Source of the DNA: Ligustrum vulgare
Lineage: Eukaryota > Streptophyta > Magnoliopsida > Lamiales > Oleaceae
Reading direction: 5' to 3'
NCBI GenBank assembly: GCA_963555705.1
Contig: OY743180.1
Coordinates: forward strand, 31,590,129 to 31,654,128
DNA length: 64,000 nucleotides
Numbering within the stretch: position 1 is the stretch's first letter; each line of letters begins with the position of its first letter. This document shows, piece by piece, positions 20,626 through 30,600 of the stretch. The notes under the pieces are model-generated. The model saw only the letters and a program-made list of their open reading frames with translations, made no database searches and had not been told where the DNA came from. The position numbers and the translations under genes are program-made.

Positions 20626-21776
20626 CTACCTCTCTGTCCTAGCACGCAGAACCTCGGCAGCCGCGTTAGAGGATTGACCTTGGCCTGACACAATAGCCCT
20701 CGATCTTTTCTGAGGACGCTGTTGGGTTACCCCATCCTCAATTCGCTTGGCCTGAGCACCCTGGGCCTTGGCCAAAGCAGCCTCCTTCAGTACCTCAGAA
20801 TCAAAAGCCAAAAAGAAAAAAAGAGAGAGACACAACATTGAGAAGGTTAGATCTCCAAGGAATAAGGCACGCGACAAAGAAAAAGGCAAGAAAGTCAAAG
20901 TAATGTTTTTACGTCGAACCCTACCAGGCTGGAGACCGAGGCCGGCTATATCGAGGATGTCATTATTCAAAAGGTCATTGGCCTCCTTGGGCAACAAACC
21001 AAAATCACACACCCTTATAGAATTCACCATAAGCTCGGTTATGGCCTCCTTACTCAGGTTCCCTACCCTATTAAAACTATCTACATTCGGTCTCCTAAAC
21101 GTCGGCCAAAAAATGTTCTCCCCGTCTCTCGGCTTGATAAAGAAGAATTTTTCTTTCCAATACTTAATAGAGGATGGAACCCAAGGAGCCTCAAATCTAC
21201 CCTTCCCGCATAGGTAAACAAAGCAGTTACACCAGGGAAGATACTTGAGCTCCAAAAGACACTTATAGTGGTTAACGGTGGGTTCTGTTCCTAAACTCCT
21301 ACACAAAATGAAAAAATATACAAGAATCCTCCACCCGTTAGGAGCCAGCTGACCCGGAAATATGCCCGCAGTCAGCAAGAAGTCCACAAAAAAATAATGC
21401 AGAGGAAATCGAAGCCCGACCAGTAAGGCCTCATGAAATACAACTATTTCCCCCTCCAGGCAATGGTAAAGGTACTCATCTCTATCAGGAACCCTTCTAG
21501 TATACCTATCTACCAGTCTATCCTCATATCTACCTCGACCATATGTTCTTTCATTTTGTTATAAAAAGTTGGAAGTTCAAGGTCGGACTCCCTCGGCTCT
21601 CTGTCTACCCTGGGATCATTTTCCACCCCTTCTTCGTTATGCGACTCATTATCCTGAGGACTAGGCAAAGGTTGGTAGAAACCTAGAGGCTCGACCTCTA
21701 ATGGTTTATCTAAGTTTTCCACCTCCCTAAGATCACCCACTAAAACTCGTCTGACCGTGACTCTATATAATAAATA

Positions 21777-22134
21777 ATAAAATTAAAGATAGGTCGGGAT
21801 AGGTCGAGCTTAAACTAAGTGCTAAGAAGTTTTTGTTGGAGAAGTCGTGCTAACTCGAGGAGTTCTCTAATCTCTCTATTTTCGTAAAGTAAAAAGAGTG
21901 AGACTATGAGGACCACTTATATATAGACAAAAATGGCGAGAAAATTTTTGAATCCCCACCTTTCACTGTGGACACATGTACTCAATCTGGTTCAACACTA
22001 TTGGCCTCCTTGCATTAATTGAGGAGAGAATTCTTGGCAAAATGCGTCATTAGCCGTCTGAAATAAATGTGATAGCCGTCAAAAGTTAAATGCATTCAGA
22101 GATCTATTGTTGATCTTTGATGCACATGGGCCAA
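21777..22134 (-). promoter_or_regulatory. Promoter region of the Tat antisense ORF (TATA at 21916-21923)
   Basis: On the minus strand TATATAAG at 21923-21916 lies about 180 bases before the first open codons of the antisense ORF. The Tat copy at 27.4 kb has the same TATATAAG upstream of its antisense ORF, and both have a GTCGTGCTAA/GCACGAC-type phrase in the leader. Promoter use is inferred. Confidence 0.5.
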
Positions 22135-22776
22135 TGATCGGTACAATTTTATAATGACCTAAGATGGGCTTGGGGTTCGTAGCAGCCATACATGGGCCTG
22201 CCCATATACCCTGTCTCATTAGGATCTTCTTTACACTTACCTATCGTATTTCCTTCTTTCCGGGGCTTTCCTGACCACATCTTTTTTATTCCTAGTATGC
22301 TGATGATCGGTACATCCCAGCCACATTACTCCTAAAAGCCCAATACAAACGAGACTCTAAGCACTCTTCATTTATGGGCTTCATCAATGGGCTACCTTCT
22401 TGGACCCCCCAAGTTAAGACGTAGCCTATAAGGAAACATTCTAAAAAGGGGGAGATCAATTTTTGTAAGGTTAGAATTCTTCCTAGGAGGTAAGTTTATA
22501 TCAAAAAGTCTCATTCTTTAATTAAAGAATGTTATAGGCTTTTCAGCCCTATAAATGCAGCTCATTTGATCACGTATTATTCATTCATTATTCTTTACGT
22601 ATTTTCAGTTAAATATTCTCTCTCTACTTTTCTCCAGAATATTAATTCTCACGCCGGAGGGAAGATGGGGAGAATCCTCCTCGCCTTTTTGCAGGTCATC
22701 TAAGGCGAATCCGTTTATCTTTTCTAATGATCAAGCAACTCCAGATCTTGCCACTTCAAGGTTAGGAATTTTTACA
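22135..22776 (+). repeat. 3' LTR of the Tat element
   Basis: TGATCGGTACAATTT ... GGAATTTTTACA. Collinear with 3578-4271, with a deletion of about 95 bp near the start, an insertion of about 50 bp around 22487-22540 and many substitutions. No clear polypurine tract is visible just upstream. Confidence 0.8.
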
Positions 22777-23289
22777 TCTTTAATTATCAAGTACAAATGT
22801 ATTAAATTTTTTTTTGATTATAATAGCTAAATTTTGTTTCATTTGCCATGAAAAATAATGTCAATCAAACAACAAAACCTAAAAAATTCTTCACTTTTTC
22901 CACCTACAAAATTAAATCAATCAAACACATTAAACTTCAAATTCTCAGGATATCAATTCCTAGGAATTCAATTCCTTGAAATTTGTTTTCCTTCTATCTA
23001 AATTCCATCATTGTTATTACATCTTTTCATTCTACATTGTGGTTGCTGATTTTATTGCCTCAATAAATTAAAAAAGAGAAGGAATTCAAGATTTAAAAGG
23101 CAATTCAAGTTTTTTTTTTTCAAGCAAAGAGATTAATTCTTAGTACAAGATCTCCATATCATTTTTGAAACTTTGTCAAAACTTGGTTATGTATTTTTCA
23201 ATTTTAGTTCTCTCCTCTCATTGTGTGTAACTAATTTAGTAGTTGGGACAAACTATGGAACTCAGTTTGATTATTAAATTTTAATTCTC
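22777..23289. other. AT-rich flank, no gene seen
   Basis: It contains a short palindromic patch around TTCCTAGGAATTCAATTCC (about 22957-22977), possibly the end of a small DNA transposon. No coding signal. Confidence 0.4.
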
Positions 23290-23481
23290 AAGTTTTATGC
23301 TTTAAACTATATGTATTGAATTTATTTCTATCGTAATACAAGAATTAAATGATCACTAATTTATTGATTTGGGGGTTGTAACTAGTCGAGAGGTAAGTTA
23401 CATATCTAAACCACGTAATAAATTTTGACAATTTAACAAAAGGTATAGATACGTGGTTGTGATTGTTGTGATCATATATGA

Positions 23482-23550
<69 letters not shown>

Positions 23551-24159
23551 TAATGCATTTATTTAGAACTTATTCTGATCCAATATAGAGATATGTGGTT
23601 AACCTAATCAGATATAAACTAGTTAAACTCGAGGGGGAAAATTAATATAATTGAGATTTTGATAAAATACTAATTTAGGAAGAAAACTTGGGATGACAAA
23701 TTGAATAGGATTAAGGTAAAATCATGAGTCCCAACTCCTTCATTTAAAAACAAAAATTGAATTCTTGATTTTCGCACTTCAGTAGATTTTCATAATTATT
23801 TGCTTTCATTATGTTAGTATATTAAACATCAAATCATTATATTTTTCTTAGATTAGGTTTCGGTAAATCAAAGCTAATTGTAGATAAAATAGTCTTTGTA
23901 AGATCGACAACTTGGACTCTTAAGTCCACTTCGCTACTTATTTGATTATTGTGCACTTGCAGTAGTTTTCATAACCAGTTTTTGCACTATTTTCGAGGAC
24001 TATTTTTATTTTCTATTAGTTAGATTAATCTTTTATTTGTCCTTATACTTTAATTCTATTATTTTCCTTTTTACAGGAAAAGGTGTTCGTTGTATGTTCC
24101 TCTCACAAGGCGAAGATCTTGAGTCTCTAGATCCCGAGATTGAATGCACTTTCAGGTAA
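23290..24159 (+). mobile_element. Athila-like LTR end, decayed priming site and start of gag
   Basis: 23290-23977 has the same order of phrases as the end of the solo LTR at 54158-55670 (CGAGAGGTAAGTTA, then GAGATATGTGGTTAAC, then TCCCAACTCCTTCA, then CTTAAGTCCACTT, then TGCACTTGCAG). TTTTTGCACTATTTTCGAGG (from about 23979) looks like a decayed Athila/Tat tRNA-Asp priming site. A small frame from ATG 24094 to TAA 24159 contains LDPEIECTFR, the conserved start of Athila Gag. The rest is missing: the minus-strand Tat fragment begins right after it. Confidence 0.6.
23482..23551. repeat. (TTA)n microsatellite
   Basis: About 23 uninterrupted TTA units inside the Athila-like LTR. Confidence 0.95.
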
Positions 24160-26424
24160 AGATCCATGGGACACATTCAAAAACAGAAATATCTGCAAAA
24201 AGATAAATGGCTGAAGTACTCGCTCAGTCTTGATAGGATGCAATCCTGAGTTACTCTTGGATCTAACATATGCAATAATGTTATTGCTTTTCCCCCTTGT
24301 CTTGCTCTTCCTTGTCAGATTTTCCTTTATTGACCATCTGAACACTCCTTGGGGCAAAATCCAGGTCGCATCCTTGTGCAGCTCTCTGATATCCTATTAT
24401 GGTAGCAACTCCACGTGGCATAGGAAATTTCATGCAGTAATGATAAATGGAGTCCGCCGCCTTTAGTTCATGTAGAATCGGCCTCCCTAAGATAACATTG
24501 TAATTGGACATGATGTCGATGACTACAAAACCAGTTATAACACGTCTTGGCAAGGTTTTGTTCCTAGCTCATCCAATAATGATATCTCTCCCCTAGGACT
24601 TATATAATCACCAGTGAAGTCTTGTAATTTCTTCCTCCTTGGTTGCGGTGACGTAGATCAATTCCTATTCTGAAAAACGTGTTCCAATACAAGATATTTA
24701 CTGCGCTTCCGTCATCTACTAAAGTTTGATGCATCTCTATTCTGCTCTTAGGCATCGTGATGCTCAGAGCATCCGAGTGTGGTTGCAATACTCCTTTGGA
24801 ATCCTCCTCACTAAAAATGAATGACTCTTAATTGTTTGGGATAATAGAGCTGTTGTAGATTTGGTAACCATTCCTGGCTTTCCGAGCTAAATCTCACCTC
24901 TTCCTCTTCGAACTTACCTGATTTTGGTTTCCACTGATCAATAAGCGGTCGGCTCTTACCTTGAAGATCTGCATCATGTTGAGGAGGATATTTAGTTTGC
25001 TAAGCCAGTGATTTTCCTGAATTAGTGGTGTGTCCTGAAGACCTATGGTACTTGAAATATTTGAATTGATCCAAACGAGCTGGGTCTTGACTTAAAGGCC
25101 TTACTGGATGGAGAAGTTCTTTGTCTTTTATGTTCATAAAAATGACTTCTACGGAGGTATTCAAAGGCACATAATCATTTTTTCTATTCTGCATTGTAAG
25201 GACGAAATCAATCTATTTGTTTGAAATCACGTTTCTTTCCAAAGTTGTTCTTCTTTGACTTCTTTTTAGACTCCTTATCCTCTTTCTTTCCTGCTTCAAC
25301 CAACAAGTCCTGTGGATTGCTTTCAGGACCTGAAGCTTCCTCCATAATGATGAACGTCTCAGCTCGATTTAAGAACTCTTGATAAGTTCGATGTCTATCT
25401 TCATGTACTGAACACCAACATCGGGTCTGTGCTTTTAGACCTAACAATATTTCCATTAACAAAGCATCATACGATATTTTCTCCATCCCCATGATCTGTC
25501 GGTTGAAATGGCTCAAATAACTCTTAAGTGATTCTAATTTCTCCTGCCTGATTGTAACCAGACTTTCTTTCGGGGTTGTTGGAATCTTCGACCCCATGAA
25601 TTGCTTTAAAAGCTGAGCGCTTAATATTGTCCAGCTAGAGATTGAATGTTTGGCTATGTTGCAGAACAATCGCTAAGCACTATCTCCAAGGGTTAATGGA
25701 AATTCCTTGCATATTATCGCATCACTTCCTCCTTGTAGCTCCATCCAAGACATGTATTGATCCAGACGTGACACAAGATCAGTCTAACCATTATATCCGG
25801 TGACGTGGGCCATTTTCATTTTGCTCAACAAGGGTTGTGACAATATAGCTTCGTTGAATGGAGACGTTCTTTTGAAGCTGGGTTCTGAAGAACTAAGACC
25901 TTTTTGCTGTCCCTCCAATTTCGTTAACCGCTGCTTCAACTGTTCAACCTCTGTTAGATTAGGCTTATTTGATGGAATGACGGTGGTGGATTCGTAGGAA
26001 AAGTTGAACTGCTGGTCGGGTGTCCTTTTTTACTTTCCTTCCTGATTGGTGACTTGTCCCCATTTCCCATCACTCTCCCTATGTCATTCTCTCCGATTTC
26101 TTAATTTCTCCTCTCTGAATGCACCTCCAATCTATTGAAAAAATTCTCCTCCGACTATCATTTATGACTTTGAGATCTATGCCCATGAGATTGCGGCGTG
26201 CTTTCTCCCACTGCGCTCCTTGTCTTATCTGAATATTTTGTTCTTCGACAATCGTGATGAGAAGCGTTGTAGGATCTCTAAAGTTGGGATCTCACTTCAT
26301 TGTCTTCATATCGCGGATTAGCATTTTGGTTCCTACGCATATTTTCCATTTCTCTTTGCATCTAATCCATCCTATTCAAAATTAATTCCATATTCAGATC
26401 TGGACCCTCTTTCTAGTGTCAATT
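24160..26424 (-). pseudogene. Tat gag and protease fragment, minus strand
   Basis: Reading leftwards from a priming-site-like sequence (complement of 26404-26422, TTGACACTAGAAAGAGGG): a gag domain at 25669-25208 (QEKLESLKSYLSHFNRQI, LMEILLGLKAQTR, then a Lys-rich stretch), the gag C-terminal region at 25194-25000 (YFKYHRSSGHTT), protease start at 24788-24600 (LVDDGSAVNILYW) and protease end at 24553-24281 (YNVILGRPILHELKAAD, YHYCMKFPMPRG). Stops and frameshifts separate these parts, and RT onward is missing at the left. The same family organisation as the 3578-22776 element, opposite strand and not closely similar. Confidence 0.8.
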
Positions 26425-27400
26425 TGTTGACGCTTTTTGGTTCAAAGCTACTCAACAAGAAATAAAGTATTGCTTTGACTTCTTTTAAATTTTTATTGAA
26501 ATTTTTACAAAGTATTCATCTCTTTCAGTCAAAGGTAAAACTATAGGAAAATAAAGGGAATAACTCAAAGGGCATAACAATTAGATAAAAAATGACTGAA
26601 ATGATAATTCAAATGATAGAGTGTTTAGTTTGGTACTGAGCTGATGGCCAGGTCGAAAGTTTATATCAAAATGATGAAAGTTGAAAGAGTTTGTTGTATT
26701 AATTTCCCCTTAAATGAGCATTTACTCCTCCTATTTATAGTAACATAGGAGGTGCAGACACAATTATTACAATACATCTTGTTGTCAGGTCATGATTGAC
26801 AACGATGATTGACATTTCTGACTGACTAATGACAAATGATTACACTGACATATTAAAAGTAATGATGATTACTAACACATAATTGATTTATTTGACTATT
26901 TCACAGAGCCTCCACTTTTACATAGATTTGTTTCCTTTAGGTCGCCTCCACGAATTCACCTCATGCCCATAGCAATAGCTCATTTGATAGAATCACCTCT
27001 CCTCTAAATTTCTTCTCTGTCATATAATTCTCCTCGTTTTAGTTCTCTGATCTTTCCGTGATTGGCTTTTTCACCTCGGATCGTCGACTTTGGATAAGAC
27101 CGGTTGACTACCATATCAGCTCATCTTTAATTCTGGTTCACATCGTTACAGATTTGCTCCTGTTCGACTCATTAATTACGAGCAATGATTTGTAAGTTGA
27201 CTCTTTCACCAACCCTACCTTGGCTTAGTATACAAAAAATGTCCCCTCGAGATCAGTTTCAAAAATTGTGAAGATTTATCGAGAAATCAACCATCTATTG
27301 TCCACTAATTTTCAAAATTGGTGCAATTAATTTCATAATAATTCTTTCCAAGTGTCATTCTCTAATTGGTGGGTCAGTCGGGAGTAGTCGTCATCATTAT
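26425..27400 (-). repeat. LTR of the minus-strand Tat fragment (right limit approximate)
   Basis: On the minus strand the LTR ends GCGTCAACA at 26425, followed by the priming site. TATAAATAG (complement of 26732-26740) is its TATA box, with a leader running to the LTR end. The U3 start could not be fixed; the antisense-ORF promoter at 27444 sets an outer limit. Confidence 0.6.
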
Positions 27401-27443
27401 GATAACTAATCTGACTATTGGATTGCCTTTCTCTTTCATTCCT

Positions 27444-27451
27444 TATATAAG
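27444..27451 (+). promoter_or_regulatory. TATA box of a second Tat antisense ORF
   Basis: TATATAAG about 240 bases upstream of ATG 27688, in the same position relative to the Tat 3' end as the TATATAAG at 21923-21916. Confidence 0.5.
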
Positions 27452-28199
27452 GGGCCCGTTTTCCTCCTTTTCCCTGATGAAAATTCTCTGATCCTCTCCA
27501 AAATATTGTCGTGCTAATACAAAACTACTTACCAAACTGAAGTTGTGTTCGTTGTTTCTTCCAACCTTCTGATAATCTCGTAAGTTGAGGCACCTTTAAC
27601 AAATTTCTCCTTCTTCGTCTGTTATATATCACTTTTATTTTTTAAAATCTTCTAAGGACCCAAGTCTTGTTTTTTAGTAACTTAAAAATGAGCAAAAGTC
27701 ATGAGAGTAGTAAGGGTTCAGCAAGGTCGTATGATAGGGGTGGTGATCCTGAACCTAGTGTAACCTGGCATGAGAGTGAAGAAACCCTGATGATTTTTTG
27801 AGAGGAAGTAAAGGAGATTTCTCAACCAGACCCTTTATATATGGTCGCTTCGTCTCGGACTATTCCTTTCAGTTCGGTCCAATTCCCTTCCTCTCATTTC
27901 TTTAGACGCCCTTCTCCACATTCCATTCATGGTTTTGATTTTGCATGTAAGCATTTCAGATCTAAAGCTTCAGAAGATGAATTAGCCGTGTGAAAAAAAA
28001 ATGCAGCATTCCTGACTATGTTCATTTCTTTTTGCCCGAGAAATTTGAGCGAGCCGACAACCACCTCATGGGTGTGTGGCCATCAATTACAAAATGCTAG
28101 ACGATGGTCTAAGATTTATCCTCCCATACATCATAACCGACTACCTATGATCTTGGGGGGTTGCTCCAACTCAAATCCACCAAAATGGATGGCGATATA

Positions 28200-30558
28200 T
28201 GACACTACCCCGTCTCGAATCACCATATGTAGACCCGAGACGTGGCGTGCGCCGATGATGAATGCCAGCTAGATACTGGACCCACCACCAAGGCTACTGA
28301 AACTATTCAAATTCTATAAATCTTCTCGTAAAACCCCATGATTTTAAAAAAATTCGACAGAGTTCCCTTTAAATATTGGATATAACATCCCTGTAACAAA
28401 TCAACAAATCTTCAAACCACCACATGTAAAATACTGGGAATCCATATCCCTTCCCATCATCATATCAAAATCAAAAGAACTTATGCCTTCCCATCTAGTT
28501 CTTACTACATATCATCCATTCCACTTACATTCAATACATCAACATATCATTCTAATCAACTAAGCACTTGACAAAACAATAACTCGAGAATGAACCGAGT
28601 TAAATATATATACATGAATCCCAAAAGAATGATGAAGACTAGAAACATACAACTAAATGATCTTTGGCTCTTTGGCAGGCTTTCCAACTTCCTCTCAAAA
28701 CTCAAAAGTATCCTGGTAATGAAAATGTTACAAAAATATGAGATTTTAACTCAGTGAGTGGAGTGTTTGAAAACTAGTCATACTTTTCTCGTTTATAATT
28801 CTTTATGAAATCACTATTTGTTTTGTAACTATAACTTTTGATTGACATAAGAAAATATTTTACTTATCTGAAAAGCACATCTAGCTGAAATGAGAATTTA
28901 TAAATACTGAAACCATGGCATAAATTGTGATAACTGTCTGATAATACTAAAAATTCGTTGAACTGTAATGAGAAGCTGAAATATTTTTCTATGAATAAAT
29001 ATATCATACTGTACTGAAAAGAATCACATCAAAGTGTACCCAATGAATAACTTTACTCAAGTACAGAGTACTCTCGATGTACAAGGCAAAGCCATTCAAA
29101 TCTGATAAGCTGATAATCTGATAAACTGTGTCATATGCTCATAGACTGCCCCAAAGGCTAAAGCACCCTAGTACACGGCCCAAAGCCTATATGTGCACAA
29201 GAGTGGGTCCCAAAGACCTCTGATAATCTGATAATATGGTCATACACTGTGGAAACGAATTCACATCAGTGCAGAGCGGGTAATATCACCTGGGTACTTC
29301 TGATGGTTTTTCACAATAATAATTTACATGTAACAAATTCTTTTATAGAATAATGTACTAAATTTATAATTTGATTAGCGAAGAAGTCTAAAATCATGCT
29401 TCTAAACTTGTATTTGCGAAAAGTAGTAATTTCTGTAACTTGTCTACTTAATTGAAAACATGAATCGTATGGAAAATTTATGCCATTAGATATTAAAATT
29501 TAACTTTAAGGAAAAATAAGTTTTTCCACTCACAGAGATTGCGACTGAAACCTAGTTTGGCTGATAGGCCTGACCAATCTCCGTGTCGCCTCCTGAAAAT
29601 TAAATTAAAACCTTGGATCAACTCCAATAATTACCAATATTTAACAAATGCCCAAAATGAAATAACATCCTATACAAAAACCACAAATTTCATATGTCTC
29701 CAACATTACATCCAACCAACCTTCTCTTATGTGAATATAGCTTCATTATAACTCATATATCCTTTATTTAACCAATACCTCAATGAAATGCTCATAGACA
29801 CCAAAACCCCTTTCCAAGAAACTAGTAATTGACTAATTCTTCAACTTAATTACATGGGTAATTTAATCTCCAAATACACATCACCAAATTAAGCTTGAAA
29901 TAATTTAATATAAGCTCCAATAACTCAATCTTGCCCAAATCATGAATTTAATCCACTATTATTATAAACCCTAGCATGTAACCACAATGTATTCAACCAA
30001 ACTTAAATATTTAGCTCAATATCTTCAAGTAAACTATAAATCCATCCAAAATCTAGCATTTAACTCAAAAATCAAAACCCTAAAATCAACACCATATCTC
30101 AAATAAATGGGTATTGCCTTACCTCTTGAAAGTGAAAATGAATTCTTGAATGTTGAATGAAATTCCACCTTTTTCCTTCTCTTTTCTTCCTTCCTTTTTC
30201 TTTTTTTTTTCTTCTTCTTTCTTCCTCCGGTTTTCTCCTCTGCGGACGTTCCAGCCTCTGTTTGTGTAATTGCTGAGAGTGTGTTGTGTGTTAGGTTAGT
30301 GTTTGTCCCCTAATGTCATTACATTATAAAGTTTGATGAAAATTGCATGCCTGGTCCTTCATTTATATAAGTATATATATCCATTAATCCTTAACTATAC
30401 ATAATGATAAGTAAACCTTCAACTTATCATAAAATTTAAATGATCCCCAAAAATCCCACTCATTAAAATTGGTCCCCACTTGGACTAAATTGGTCAAAAA
30501 TAAATGTTGACTTGATAAAATAATTATTTGACTAGAAAAATTAAAGTGGGTTGTGACA
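28200..30558 (-). repeat. 3' LTR of the chromovirus (2359 bp)
   Basis: In plus-strand reading it starts TGACACTACCCCG and ends GGGTTGTGACA. Copies of the same short ORFs occur in the other LTR and are not genes. Confidence 0.95.
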
Positions 30559-30577
30559 ATCTTACCTCCTTAGAGAA
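30559..30577 (-). other. Polypurine tract of the chromovirus
   Basis: On the minus strand CTAAGGAGGTAAGAT runs directly into the TGTCACAACCC start of the 3' LTR. Confidence 0.75.
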
Positions 30578-30600
30578 TTTCGTCCTCGAAATTCAATCAA

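Larger units (their letters stand above)
15430..21776 (-). pseudogene. Antisense ORF of the Tat element, broken by two insertions
   Basis: Read on the minus strand from about 21740 down to 15470. Segment one (21740-21510) is acidic, with a frameshift near 21510. Segment two (21387-20626) contains GWRILVYFFILCRSLGTEP, KEKFFFIKPRDGENIFWP and NDILDIAGLGLQPGR, phrases like those in the antisense or extra ORFs of plant Tat elements ('putative plant transposon protein'). A solo LTR (19094-20625) then interrupts. Segment three (19093-18624) looks coiled-coil (ANQLVHSVQYEATRANAIEE). The 15740-18618 element interrupts next. Segment four (15735-15470) ends in a strongly acidic tail (FDEDEDDYEVFGDDE). 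After removing the solo LTR one in-frame TAG remains. Function unknown; its own promoter seems to lie at about 21920. Confidence 0.65.
3578..22776 (+). mobile_element. Decayed Tat-lineage Ty3/gypsy retrotransposon with four nested insertions
   Basis: Related LTR sequences lie at 3578-4277 and 22135-22776. Between them, in order: a priming-site-like sequence, gag, protease, RT, a first RNase H, a second RNase H, integrase, a 3' region with tandem repeats, and a long antisense ORF. Dual RNase H plus an antisense 3' ORF is typical of the Tat lineage (Grande, RIRE2, Ogre relatives). Every coding part has stops or frameshifts. The 3' LTR lacks about 95 bp present in the 5' LTR (around 3626-3722) and differs at many sites, so the copy is old. 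The short ATTAT at 3573-3577 recurs at 22783-22787, but the 3' boundary is ambiguous and the target duplication is not established. Confidence 0.85.

Noticed and set aside
3573..22787. ATTAT as a firm target duplication of the large Tat element
   Set aside because: The right-hand copy requires the 3' LTR to end six bases beyond the last clear match; in AT-rich DNA a 5-mer match is weak.
28018..28272. 84-codon plus-strand ORF spanning the chromovirus boundary
   Set aside because: It runs across a transposon junction; the left part is the decayed Tat antisense ORF and the right part is LTR.
29539..29751. 70-codon ORF present identically at 36767-36979
   Set aside because: Same position in both chromovirus LTRs; no start context or domain.
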